64,000 bases of DNA from Blautia sp. MSJ-19 (GTDB lineage Bacteria > Bacillota > Clostridia > Lachnospirales > Lachnospiraceae): NCBI RefSeq assembly GCF_018918125.1, contig NZ_JAHLQA010000004.1, positions 107,336 through 171,335 of the forward strand, written 5' to 3'. Below, piece by piece: positions 52,336-61,531 of this stretch. A program made the position numbers and the translations under genes. Under the pieces are notes generated by a model. The model had not been told where the DNA came from and did not search any database. It saw only the letters and a list, made by a program, of their open reading frames with translations. The number at the start of each line of letters is the position of its first letter. The first letter of the stretch is position 1.

Positions 52336-54039
52336 CTAATTCTGATAAAACTCACCGGTACATACATCGTAGATTCCACGTGGAGTGATACGAATCTCCG
52401 GAATAACCGGAAGTGCCATAAAAGAAAGCGTGATAAATGGTGCTATTCCTGCCGGCACACCCATTTCGTGCGCTTTTCGAATCATGCGTTCCAGTTTTCT
52501 GTGGCTGTACTGAAAACCGGCATCACTCATCAGACCCATTACCGGAAGCTCCAGTGTATCATATATCTGCTGATCTGCCACCAGTGTATATCCGCCCTGT
52601 GTGCGAATCAGTTCCTGTACTGCAAGATACATATCTGCATCATTATCTCCAATCACAATTATATTGTGAGAATCATGAGAAACACTCGATGCAATTGCAC
52701 CACCCCGGATTCCAAACCCGCTCACGACACCAACACCTGTTTTTCCGGTTGCTTTGTGTCGCTCAATTACTGCAATCTTCTGATACTGTTCATTCGACGC
52801 AAATGTTCCCTGCCCCGGAAGTATCTGTACGTTTTTACGTACAGTTGTAATCTCACCTTCCTGCATACCAATCACGGTAAATATGCCATTCGGTGATTCC
52901 AGTCTGAGATCATCTTCTGAAAATTTTCCTACATGAACAGTATTTTTTAATTTCTCCGGGCATTCCCGTACAATGATCTCACCGTCCTGCTCCACTTTTT
53001 TTCCTTTATAATAGACCTCCTGAATCGTCATTGCGTCCAGGTCATCCACAATGAGCAGATCTGCCTGATATCCCGGCGCGATTGCTCCGATATCAGACAG
53101 TCCATAGCATTTTGCAGAATTAATCGTTGCCATACAGACCGCATCCACCGGATTCATTCCAAGTCTGATCGCCTTACGCACGTTATGATCGATGTGACCT
53201 TCCTTTTCAATGTCTTCGATATGTTTGTCATCGGTGCAGAAACAGAATCCTTCACCATTCATCTGGTTCTGTACGATTCCTGTAACGATTGCTTTCAGGT
53301 TTCTTGCAGCACTTCCCTCACGGATATGTACGGTCATTCCATTCCGCCGCTCTTTCATTGCATATGCAAAATCAGAGCATTCGTGGTCGGTGGCGATTCC
53401 CGCCATCGCATATGCCTGCAGATCTGTGTCTGAAAGGAAAGGCGCATGTCCGTCACGGACTCTGTCACTGAACAGTTCCAGTTTGCGATGCATGGTTTCA
53501 TCACCATTCACCACAGATACATAATCCATGACTTCTCCCAAACCAAGAATCCGCTTATTGGAAAGATACGGTTCCATATCCCGCGCTGTAAGGGTACATC
53601 CATTATCATCAATTGCCGTTGCCGGAACACAGGACGGCATCATTACAAAAACATTTGCATCCACATCTTCTGTCTGATTCAGAATATAATCAATGCCCTT
53701 TAAACCGGACACATTCGCCGATTCATGTGGATCTACGATAAACGTTGTCGTGCCATGTCTGGATGCTACAGTCACCAGCTCTGCGGGTGTCACAAGAGTG
53801 GATTCCAGATGCAGATGACTGTCTATAAAGCCCGGGCAGATATATCTGCCGCCCATGTCCCTTTCTTCTTCGCCCTGGTAGCTGCCGATTCCGACAATCA
53901 TACCATCAGTAATGGCAACATCACCATCCAGGATCTCTCTGGTAAAAACATTCACAATACGGGCATTCTTCAGTACAAGTTCTGCTTTTTCCAGTCCACG
54001 GGTTACGTTTGAACATTTCTGATACTTCTGTAACTTCAT
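52336..54039 (-). CDS. ade: Adenine deaminase
   Basis: 567 residues. Metal centre residues in PGFIDSHLHLESTLVTPAEL and FIVDPHESANVSGLKGIDYI; further ICFCTDDKHIEDI-like region (FCFCTDDKHIED) and the C-terminal domain GGAIASSVSHDSHNIIVIGD. This is the bacterial Ade of the amidohydrolase superfamily that converts adenine to hypoxanthine. The ATG at 54039 has AGGAGAG upstream; a GTG nine bases earlier is less likely. With the nearby nucleoside hydrolase and S component it marks a purine salvage area. Confidence 0.95.
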   Translation of the reverse strand: MKLQKYQKCSNVTRGLEKAELVLKNARIVNVFTREILDGDVAITDGMIVGIGSYQGEEERDMGGRYICPGFIDSHLHLESTLVTPAELVTVASRHGTTTFIVDPHESANVSGLKGIDYILNQTEDVDANVFVMMPSCVPATAIDDNGCTLTARDMEPYLSNKRILGLGEVMDYVSVVNGDETMHRKLELFSDRVRDGHAPFLSDTDLQAYAMAGIATDHECSDFAYAMKERRNGMTVHIREGSAARNLKAIVTGIVQNQMNGEGFCFCTDDKHIEDIEKEGHIDHNVRKAIRLGMNPVDAVCMATINSAKCYGLSDIGAIAPGYQADLLIVDDLDAMTIQEVYYKGKKVEQDGEIIVRECPEKLKNTVHVGKFSEDDLRLESPNGIFTVIGMQEGEITTVRKNVQILPGQGTFASNEQYQKIAVIERHKATGKTGVGVVSGFGIRGGAIASSVSHDSHNIIVIGDNDADMYLAVQELIRTQGGYTLVADQQIYDTLELPVMGLMSDAGFQYSHRKLERMIRKAHEMGVPAGIAPFITLSFMALPVIPEIRITPRGIYDVCTGEFYQN

Positions 54040-54126
54040 AAAGCCCACTCTCCTTTTTATGTCTGCTGCCAGCAGCAGTTCTATTTTTACCTTCTTTTAT
54101 TTCTATCCAAAATCTGCAGCCGAAAA

Positions 54127-56316
54127 TTAATCCAGTTTGAGCCCGGCAAGAGCCTGTGCAAATGCATTGTTCACTGGTTCTGCTGCTTCTTTTTGCTGCT
54201 TTTTGAGATATTTCTGTACGTCTCTTTTGTTGACACCGGCCCCTTCTTTTGCTCTTCTCGCCTGGAAAGAAGACAGCTTTTCTTTGTATCCGCATCCACA
54301 TACGAAGGTTTCTTCTTTGCCTTTTACCAGCATCTCCATTCTCTTGTGGCATTTCGGACAACGCGCATTTGTTGTACGGGAAATCGTTTCTCTGTATCCA
54401 CATTCACGGTCCTGGCATACCAGCATCTTGCTGTTCTTGCCATTTACTGCCAGCATTCGTTTGCCACAGTTCGGACAGATCTTGTTCGTAAGGTTGTCAT
54501 GCCGGAATGTACCGGTTCCTGCCTTGATCTCTCCAACAATTTCTTCTGTGTACTCCCGGATTCCGTCAAGAAAGACTTTTTGTTGCAGTCTGCCTTTTGA
54601 AATATCGGACAGTTTCTTTTCCCAGTCTGCCGTCAGTTCCGGTTTCTTTAAATCTTCCGGAACAAGTTCCAGAAGCTGTTTCGCCTTTGATGTCAGATAA
54701 ATCTCGTTTCCTCTCTTTTCCATAAGGAAGGTATGGAAAAGTTTCTCAATGATATCGGCTCTGGTCGCAACCGTTCCAAGTCCACCAGTCTCTCCAAGTG
54801 TCTTTGCTGCCTGTGCATCTTTTGAAGACATATATTTTACCGGATTCTCCATCGCAGCCAGCAGCGTAGCTTCGGTAAAATGTGCCGGCGGCTTTGTTTT
54901 TCCTGATATTATACGGATGCTGTCTATCGAAAGCTTCTCTCCCTGCTTCAGTACCGGAAGATTCTGATCCTTCAGTGTCTGCTCTTCTTCGTCATCCTCC
55001 GTACTTCCACCTTCGTAGACTTCTTTCCATCCAGCGCTTACAACTGCCTTTCCACTTGCAACAAAACTCTGTCCTGCAGCCTTCGCTTCCATAGAAGTCT
55101 GCTCATATTCAAATGGCGGATACAGCACACTTAAGAATCTCCGCACGACCATATCATAAATCTTGCGCTCTTCATTTGTCATATGATCCAACTGTACAAA
55201 CTGCTCTGTCGGAATGATTGCATGATGATCACTGACTTTTTTGTCATCCACAAAACTTCCGTTTGTGTGGATTGGTTTGCTGATCAGAGCTCCTGCAAAT
55301 TTCCTGTACGGACCTGTACCACAGGCTTTCAGGCGTTCCTTGAGCGTAGGAACAACATCCTTGCCAATATAGCGGGAATCTGTTCTCGGATATGTCAGAA
55401 CTTTGTGATTCTCATAAAGTCTCTGCATGATATTCAGCGTTTCTTTTGCTGAAAATCCGTATTTCTGATTTGCCTCTCGCTGAAGCGTGGTCAGATCATA
55501 CAGTCCCGGAGCCATGGTTTTCTTAGGCTTTCTGGATACATTCACAACTTCCAGTGCTGTATTGGAAACCTTTTTCTGGATTTCTTCTACACGCTCTTTC
55601 TGGAACGTCCGATAGCTTCCGCTCCTTGTGTCTTTCCAGGTCCACTGTATGCCACCTGCCTGCAAAGTCATTCCGAAATAATCTTCCGGCTGGAACTTAC
55701 GGATTTCTTCTTCTCGTCTGGCTATGATCGCAAGTGTCGGCGTCTGTACTCTTCCACAAGAAAGCTGTGCATTATGTTTGCAGGTCAGTGCTCTTGTTCC
55801 GTTGATTCCAACCAGCCAGTCAGCTTCTGCCCTCGCAACTGCTGCACGGTAAAGATTATCATAATCTCTGCCATCTTTCAGATTCTTAAATCCATCGCGA
55901 ATAGCTTTGTCCGTTACAGACGAGATCCACAGACGGCGGATCGGTTTGCGACATCCGGATTTATCCAGAATCCAGCGTGCAACCAGTTCTCCTTCTCTTC
56001 CTGCATCCGTTGCAATGATCACATCTCCGATATCTTTGCGGAACAGCTGCGTCTTAACAGCCTGGTATTGTTTGGAAGTCTGTCGGATAACGACCAGTTT
56101 CATCTTGTCCGGCATCATCGGCAGAGTCTCCATATCCCATTTGATATATTTTTTATCGTACTCTTCCGGATCTGCAAGAGTCACAAGATGTCCAAGTGCC
56201 CATGTCACAACGTATTCTTTGCCTTCCAGGATTCCGTTCCCTTTTTGCGTACAGTGGAGCACTCTTGCGATATCCCTCGCCACAGATGGTTTCTCTGCTA
56301 TTACCAATGACTTCAT
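54127..56316 (-). CDS. topB: DNA topoisomerase III
   Basis: 729 residues, type IA. Toprim domain MKSLVIAEKPSVARDIARVL with DAGREGELVARWIL near 105, active-site Tyr in LTYPRTDSRYI near 310, and two zinc-ribbon modules at the C-terminus (CPNCGKRMLAVNG...CGYRE; CPKCHKRMEMLV...CGCGYKE). RBS AGAGGC. Decatenates and relaxes DNA; in Firmicutes extra topB copies occur on mobile elements, but the genes around here look chromosomal. Confidence 0.95.
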   Translation of the reverse strand: MKSLVIAEKPSVARDIARVLHCTQKGNGILEGKEYVVTWALGHLVTLADPEEYDKKYIKWDMETLPMMPDKMKLVVIRQTSKQYQAVKTQLFRKDIGDVIIATDAGREGELVARWILDKSGCRKPIRRLWISSVTDKAIRDGFKNLKDGRDYDNLYRAAVARAEADWLVGINGTRALTCKHNAQLSCGRVQTPTLAIIARREEEIRKFQPEDYFGMTLQAGGIQWTWKDTRSGSYRTFQKERVEEIQKKVSNTALEVVNVSRKPKKTMAPGLYDLTTLQREANQKYGFSAKETLNIMQRLYENHKVLTYPRTDSRYIGKDVVPTLKERLKACGTGPYRKFAGALISKPIHTNGSFVDDKKVSDHHAIIPTEQFVQLDHMTNEERKIYDMVVRRFLSVLYPPFEYEQTSMEAKAAGQSFVASGKAVVSAGWKEVYEGGSTEDDEEEQTLKDQNLPVLKQGEKLSIDSIRIISGKTKPPAHFTEATLLAAMENPVKYMSSKDAQAAKTLGETGGLGTVATRADIIEKLFHTFLMEKRGNEIYLTSKAKQLLELVPEDLKKPELTADWEKKLSDISKGRLQQKVFLDGIREYTEEIVGEIKAGTGTFRHDNLTNKICPNCGKRMLAVNGKNSKMLVCQDRECGYRETISRTTNARCPKCHKRMEMLVKGKEETFVCGCGYKEKLSSFQARRAKEGAGVNKRDVQKYLKKQQKEAAEPVNNAFAQALAGLKLD

Positions 56317-56372
56317 AATTCTGCCTCTTTCTCAAATTTGCTTTGATGTGAGTATAGCATATCCCAACTAAA

Positions 56373-56397
56373 AAAGGAAGGTAAGCCACCTTCCTTT
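56373..56397 (-). terminator. Terminator of the response-regulator gene
   Basis: AAAGGAAGGT/ACCTTCCTTT, 10-bp perfect stem with a five-base loop and T-run on both sides (bidirectional). Confidence 0.85.
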
Positions 56398-56436
56398 GTA
56401 TCAGAAACTTTATAGTTTTTCCGGATTCTGTTCCTT

Positions 56437-57102
56437 TTATTTTCCGATTTTGTATCCCACTCCACGCACGGTTTCAATCAGTTCTCCTGCGCTTCCCAGT
56501 TTCTGGCGGAGTGTTCGTATATGCACATCAACCGTTCTGCTTTCTCCATCGAATTCATATCCCCAGATCTGATTCAACAGCTGTGTCCTGGAGAGTACCA
56601 TACCACTGTTTTTCAACAAAAGCGCAAGCATTTCATATTCTTTTAATGTCAGATTTACCGGTTCCTGATCTACAGTCACCACGTGTTTTGACGGGCACAG
56701 ATACAAATTTTCCAGATGATACTCTTCTGCTCCGGTATCTTCTGCCCTTCGCATCCTCGCCTTGATACGTGAGATCAGTTCCATCATGCGGAATGGTTTT
56801 GGGATATAGTCATCCGCACCACTGTCCAGCCCCATGACCACATCATATTCTGTTCCTTTTGCAGTCAGCATGATAATCGGAAGTTTGCGTGTATCCGGTC
56901 TGGTACGAAGTTTTCGGAGAATAGAAATACCATCTTCTTCCGGGAGCATGATATCCAGAAGAATCAGTGCCGGCAATTCTTTATCCAACTCTTTCCAGAA
57001 CAGAGAGGGACGTTCAAATCCCTTTGCATCCATCCCCTGACTCTTTAATGTATATACTACAAGTTCACGAATACTCTCATCATCTTCTACGAGATAAATC
57101 AT
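56437..57102 (-). CDS. OmpR/PhoB-family response regulator, no adjacent kinase
   Basis: 221 residues. Receiver domain (1-118) with VEDDES acid pocket, phospho-Asp in LILLDIMLPEEDG near 54, and Lys in DYIPKPF near 103. The winged-helix DNA-binding part is at 125-221 (LTLKEYEMLALLLKNSGMVL, SRTQLLNQIWGYEF, VDVHIRTLRQKLG). Its downstream terminator comes directly after the gene and the flanking genes are topB and a divergent lipid kinase, so no histidine kinase is paired with it here. Confidence 0.94.
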   Translation of the reverse strand: MIYLVEDDESIRELVVYTLKSQGMDAKGFERPSLFWKELDKELPALILLDIMLPEEDGISILRKLRTRPDTRKLPIIMLTAKGTEYDVVMGLDSGADDYIPKPFRMMELISRIKARMRRAEDTGAEEYHLENLYLCPSKHVVTVDQEPVNLTLKEYEMLALLLKNSGMVLSRTQLLNQIWGYEFDGESRTVDVHIRTLRQKLGSAGELIETVRGVGYKIGK

Positions 57103-57270
57103 TTATTTCCTCCTGCCTGTTCTTTTTCATCTTTCACTCTGACCAGGACCTTTTTTATCTTTTTGCAAAGTATACGGAACGAACGTTAAATTTCCAGTCC
57201 GCAGCATGTTAAATGTTTGTAAATTCCTGTCGAACATGCTATGATAAACAAGAATATAATGGAGGAAATC

Positions 57271-58194
57271 ATGTACTATTTTATTATAAATCCCAATTCC
57301 CGCTCCGGCAAAGGAGCTTTGATCTGGCAAGATCTGGAAAAGGTTTTACAGGAACGCAACATCGAATATAAAACATTTTTTACCCAATACAAAGGACATG
57401 CGGCTCTTCTTTCAGCATCTATTACCGAAGATCTGCCCGACGGAGACACCCTCAAATTAATCGCGGTCGGCGGAGACGGAACGATCCAGGAGGTCTTAAG
57501 TGGTGTCAGAGATCTTTCTCTCATTACTTTTGGCTATATCCCTACCGGTTCCGGAAATGATTTCTGCCGCAGTATGAAACTTCCCCAGGATCCTATGAAA
57601 GCTCTCGAACTGATTCTTTCAGACAAACGTCCGCATCCTATGGATGTTCCGCACATTTCCTGCGGCTCCAGCAGCAGTCGCTTTGCGATCAGCTGCGGAA
57701 TCGGTTTCGATGCAGCTGTATGTCACGAAGTCGGTGTCACTCCTATGAAAAAAGTACTGAACAAACTTGGGCTGGGCAAACTGGTCTATCTTTTTGTGGC
57801 ATTAAAGCAACTGCTTTTCCTCACCCCCTCCCCCATGACGCTCATCATGGATGGAAACAGAAAAGAAGAATTTTCCAGAGTTTATTTTACGGCTGTTATG
57901 AACCAGAAATACGAGGGTGGCGGTTTCAAATTCTGCCCGGATGCCAGCCCGTCTGATGGTTATCTGGATGTGATCGTCGTGGACAGCTTAAGTAAACCCA
58001 AAGTACTGTGCTGTCTTCCGACTGCTTTTTTCGGAAAACATACACATTTTAAGGGAATTCACATTTTCCGCTGCAAAAAAATCGATATCCACAGTGAAGC
58101 CAGACTGGCAGTACATAAAGACGGAGAATCTGCCGGTCTTCTGCATGATTTTTCTGTTTGTATGGAAGATCAGCAGATTAATATGCTTTCCTGA
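57271..58194 (+). CDS. Diacylglycerol/lipid kinase, YegS/BmrU type
   Basis: 307 residues from MYYFIINPNSRSGKGALIW. Catalytic-domain motifs: INPNSRSG, VGGDGTIQEVLSG near 75 and PTGSGNDFCRSM near 98 (DAGK_cat). The late segment SDGYLDVIVVDSLSK is the usual family metal/lipid region. Acts at the membrane on diacylglycerol or a related lipid. The ATG at 57271 has GGAGG directly ahead. Confidence 0.93.
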   Translation: MYYFIINPNSRSGKGALIWQDLEKVLQERNIEYKTFFTQYKGHAALLSASITEDLPDGDTLKLIAVGGDGTIQEVLSGVRDLSLITFGYIPTGSGNDFCRSMKLPQDPMKALELILSDKRPHPMDVPHISCGSSSSRFAISCGIGFDAAVCHEVGVTPMKKVLNKLGLGKLVYLFVALKQLLFLTPSPMTLIMDGNRKEEFSRVYFTAVMNQKYEGGGFKFCPDASPSDGYLDVIVVDSLSKPKVLCCLPTAFFGKHTHFKGIHIFRCKKIDIHSEARLAVHKDGESAGLLHDFSVCMEDQQINMLS

Positions 58195-58236
58195 TCAAAG
58201 TTGAGTCCCTGTCGGTTCAATAGTTCCATTAATCAC

Positions 58237-58273
58237 AAAAAGACTTCTGAGAAAACTCTCCAGAAGTCTTTTT
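58237..58273. terminator. Bidirectional terminator between convergent genes
   Basis: AAAAAGACTTCTG/CAGAAGTCTTTTT, 13-bp perfect stem with an 11-base loop, with A-run and T-run on each side. It serves both the lipid kinase and the glycosyltransferase gene. Confidence 0.92.
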
Positions 58274-58289
58274 GATTAATCATGATTAA

Positions 58290-59303
58290 TTAGTTAAATC
58301 CATAAAATTTCTGACAGATCTTGTACGCAGCTACAAACATCTTACGTCCGCCTCTTCCCGGAAGATTGGCAGCACGTCCCAGGATGCTGTAACGAAGCTT
58401 GTGATACAGCCAGAGATCCTGCTCACGGATATATTCCAGCATTTCTTTTTTCTTGTCCAGTGCCTCCTGTGTGCCGGCACGTACCAGCATAATGGAAGAA
58501 ACTGTTGTAATGATGTCCAGATAACTCAGCATATATTTCTTGAGATGCTTATTGTCAAACTGGCATCTGTGAAACGCGTCCGCCATGAGTTTATTCACAC
58601 GAATCTGCTGATCAATTCTCTTGATCATTACTTTTTCATTGACTGACTGGTCATCTCTTCCGATAAAATAACGATAGAAATTCACATCCAGATAGTACAT
58701 ATTCTTTACGGACGGAAGCGGTTCAAATGCGAACAGATTATCCACATAGAACGTATGCTTCGGCAGCTCTAATCCACATTCATGAAGAAGTTTTGTACGA
58801 TAAATGATAGAATGCATCAGCAGATATTTGCCTTTTGGCATATGCACACTGTCCCATCCAAAAATCTCATTAACCGGAAGACAGTGTCTGTACTGCATAA
58901 CTTTTTTGCGGGTTGCCCCCTGTTTTTCATAAACAAAGTTACTGATCAGCATATCCAGTGTTTTCGGACCACGAGTCAGTTCTTCCAGCGTTCGGAGGAT
59001 CTGCATATAAGCTTCCTCATTTACCCAGTCATCACTGTCCACAACTTTGAAATAAAGCCCTGTAGCATTGCGAATTCCTGCATTTACCGCCTCTCCATGT
59101 CCACCATTCTCCTGATGAACAGCTTTGACGATCGTCGGATATTTTTCGGCATAGGCATCTGCAATCTCAGCAGTTCGGTCAGAAGATCCGTCATTAACGA
59201 CAAGGATTTCCACCTCTTCTCCACCTTTTAACAGGGATTCGATACATTTTCCCATATATGCTTCTGAATTATAACATGGAATTGCGATACTCAACAATTT
59301 CAT
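58290..59303 (-). CDS. Family 2 glycosyltransferase
   Basis: 337 residues. GT-A fold: SIAIPCYNSEAYMGKCIESL, LVVNDGSSDRTAEIA, GGHGEAVNAGIRNATGLYFK, and the DxD-type VVDSDDWVNEEAYM near 92. The C-terminal half is helical and ends with a basic, slightly hydrophobic segment. Acceptor unknown. Its start overlaps mutY by four bases. Confidence 0.9.
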   Translation of the reverse strand: MKLLSIAIPCYNSEAYMGKCIESLLKGGEEVEILVVNDGSSDRTAEIADAYAEKYPTIVKAVHQENGGHGEAVNAGIRNATGLYFKVVDSDDWVNEEAYMQILRTLEELTRGPKTLDMLISNFVYEKQGATRKKVMQYRHCLPVNEIFGWDSVHMPKGKYLLMHSIIYRTKLLHECGLELPKHTFYVDNLFAFEPLPSVKNMYYLDVNFYRYFIGRDDQSVNEKVMIKRIDQQIRVNKLMADAFHRCQFDNKHLKKYMLSYLDIITTVSSIMLVRAGTQEALDKKKEMLEYIREQDLWLYHKLRYSILGRAANLPGRGGRKMFVAAYKICQKFYGFN

Positions 59304-60358
59304 TTTCCTGATTCCTCCTTCATGTATTTAACGTAGGCTCTGAATGCAGACGGAATCGCGTACTGCTTTTCAGACTGTTTTTTTCCTGCAAAAATAAATG
59401 GCAGTTCTCTGTCTGTATCCAGTGAAGCCACTCGGATACGATATCCAATCATTCTCCACTCAATATGTGAAAAAATATGTTTTGCATCTGGAAGTTCTTC
59501 TATATAAAGTGGTTCCAGCTGCATATCTTTTACTTTTTCCAGGGCTTCTTTCCGACTGAGATGTCCCTCTACATTCGGAAGTTCATATAACCCCGCAAGA
59601 AGTCCTGTCTGCGGACGTTTCTGTATCGCAGTCCGCTCTCCATCCTGAATCACAAGTACGGTCCTGCTCTCCAGAAGGCGTTTTTTCTTTGGTGCTTTGA
59701 CCGGAAGTTCTTCTACCGTACCATGTCTGTAAGCCATACAAAATGCTGCCACCGGACAGGTTTCGCAGTGTGCCGGACCATTTGGCACACAGACAACAGC
59801 CCCAAGCTCCATCAGTGCCTGATTAAAATCGCCGGGAGCATCCTGCGGCATCACTTCCTGTAGTTTCTGTTCGACCTGACGGCGTACTGACTGCTTCATA
59901 ATATCCTGTCTGTCTTCTGTGATTCTGGACAGGACACGTAAAACATTTCCATCCACGGCCGGTACCGGAATATGATAGGCAATGGATGCGATCGCGCCAG
60001 CTGTATAGCTGCCAATCCCTTTAAGTTCCAGAAGTTTTTCATAAGAGGCCGGAAGTTCGCCCTCATACTCAGCAACGACTGTCTGTGCCGCCATCTGCAT
60101 ATTACGGACACGATTGTAGTATCCCAGTCCCTCCCACAGCTTCATCAACTTCTCTTCCGGACATTCTGCCAGCGCCTGTACATCCGGAAGCTCTCCGACA
60201 AATCGAAGGAAATAGGGCTTCACCGCTTCTACCCTGGTCTGTTGAAGCATAATCTCAGACACCCAGGTATAATAGGCTTTGTCCTGATCCCTCCACGGAA
60301 GAATCCGTTTGTTCTTTCTGTACCAGTCCGTCAGTGGCTGTACAATGTCATTCAGCAT
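59300..60358 (-). CDS. mutY: A/G-specific adenine glycosylase
   Basis: 352 residues. HhH-GPD fold with EIMLQQTRVEAVKPYFLRF, LKGIGSYTAGAIASIAY (helix-hairpin-helix) and catalytic Asp in VPAVDGNVLRVLSR near 140. Fe-S cluster Cys in CVPNGPAHCETCPVAAFC. The C-terminal NUDIX-like 8-oxoG-recognition domain spans ~230-352. Removes adenine mispaired with 8-oxoguanine. Confidence 0.96.
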   Translation of the reverse strand: MLNDIVQPLTDWYRKNKRILPWRDQDKAYYTWVSEIMLQQTRVEAVKPYFLRFVGELPDVQALAECPEEKLMKLWEGLGYYNRVRNMQMAAQTVVAEYEGELPASYEKLLELKGIGSYTAGAIASIAYHIPVPAVDGNVLRVLSRITEDRQDIMKQSVRRQVEQKLQEVMPQDAPGDFNQALMELGAVVCVPNGPAHCETCPVAAFCMAYRHGTVEELPVKAPKKKRLLESRTVLVIQDGERTAIQKRPQTGLLAGLYELPNVEGHLSRKEALEKVKDMQLEPLYIEELPDAKHIFSHIEWRMIGYRIRVASLDTDRELPFIFAGKKQSEKQYAIPSAFRAYVKYMKEESGK

Positions 60359-60507
60359 AAAGTTCCTCCAGTTTTGTTGCTACGGAATACTGTATCTTTT
60401 AGTATACCATAAATCATGTCAAATGACAGTTGATTTTTTCTATTTTAGCAGATAGAATATTAACAATAGTAATTCTAATAATTCTGATTATTTGAAAGGA
60501 TCATATT

Positions 60508-61128
60508 ATGGACAGCATTATTTTTGACGTTGACGGCACTTTATGGGATTCTACCGAGATCGTAGCCACAGCCTGGACCGCATATCTGCAAAACGAAGAA
60601 CATTTGGATATTACGCTGACATCAGCACGACTGATGACACTTTTCGGACAGCCCCTTTCAGATATTGCACGACAGATTTTTCCCGATTTTCCAGAATCAG
60701 AACAGCTTCGCCTGATCGATGGCTGCTGTCAGGCAGAACACGATGCACTTCTTAAGGAATGCGCACCTCTTTATGAGGATCTGGAAAAAATGCTTCAGAT
60801 TATGAGTCAGAAATACCCTCTCTACATCGTAAGCAACAGTCAGAGTGGCTATATCGAAGTTTTTCTCCAAACTTCCGGACTGGGCAAATATTTCAAAGGG
60901 CATCTCTGTAATGGAGATACCGGTCTGGATAAAGGTTCTAATATTCGTCGCATTGCAGACACTTATAGTCTGAAAGCCCCCGTCTATGTCGGTGATACAC
61001 TCGGCGATTACCAGGCCTGCCAGAAAGCCGGTGTTCCTTTTATTCTGGCAGAATATGGATTCGGAGAAGTCTCTGATCCGGATGCACGCATCAGTAAGCC
61101 AATGGACCTTGTTAAAATTTCTCTGTAA
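60508..61128 (+). CDS. HAD-superfamily phosphatase
   Basis: 206 residues. HAD motif I DVDGTLWDS, motif II IVSNSQSG near 107, motif III Lys in GLDKGSNIRRI and motif IV VGDTLGDYQACQKAG near 155. Beta-phosphoglucomutase/phosphoglycolate phosphatase-like cap; substrate unknown. RBS AAAGGA. Confidence 0.92.
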   Translation: MDSIIFDVDGTLWDSTEIVATAWTAYLQNEEHLDITLTSARLMTLFGQPLSDIARQIFPDFPESEQLRLIDGCCQAEHDALLKECAPLYEDLEKMLQIMSQKYPLYIVSNSQSGYIEVFLQTSGLGKYFKGHLCNGDTGLDKGSNIRRIADTYSLKAPVYVGDTLGDYQACQKAGVPFILAEYGFGEVSDPDARISKPMDLVKISL

Positions 61129-61161
61129 ATTTTCTTTTTACTCACGACATAATTATTGCAC

Positions 61162-61202
61162 AAAAAAAGTATGGGAGGTTTGAATGCCTTCCATACTTTT
61201 TT
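61162..61202. terminator. Terminator between the HAD and membrane-protein genes
   Basis: AAAAAGTATGGGAGG pairs with CCTTCCATACTTTTT, one G-T pair, T-run both ways. Confidence 0.85.
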
Positions 61203-61210
61203 GTTATGCT

Positions 61211-61507
61211 TTATTTTCTGGCACATTTAAACTTGAGATAAAGTACCAGACCTGCAAGGATTGCCAGCAACACTATGATATAACCAATCTTTGCAGCAAG
61301 TGCTGTCGTATAAGAATCAATAAATGTTGCGATTCCGATCAGGATCAGTGCTACACCGGAACCCCATGTCATTTTTTTCTCATCGTATTTTTCTTTACGG
61401 AGCTTGGTATTTCCGCCTTTCAGGAAAATATCTCCGTGTCCTGTCAGAAGCATGATCCCCACGATCAGTGCAGCTCCGGCAAGAATAAAATCAAAAGATC
61501 TGTCCAT
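61211..61507 (-). CDS. DUF3784-like small membrane protein
   Basis: 98 residues with three predicted membrane helices (about 6-25, 48-66 and 70-92) and a basic cytoplasmic loop LRKEKYDEKKMTWG. Similar in size and layout to DUF3784 proteins. No known function. RBS AGGAGAG. Lies 24 bases after the L,D-transpeptidase gene and may share its transcript. Confidence 0.7.
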   Translation of the reverse strand: MDRSFDFILAGAALIVGIMLLTGHGDIFLKGGNTKLRKEKYDEKKMTWGSGVALILIGIATFIDSYTTALAAKIGYIIVLLAILAGLVLYLKFKCARK

Positions 61508-61531
61508 TTTTCTCTCCTGTAATCCAATTAT

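Noticed and set aside
54127..56316. topB as sign of an integrative conjugative element
   Set aside because: No relaxase, integrase, coupling protein or attachment site nearby; neighbours are ordinary chromosomal genes.
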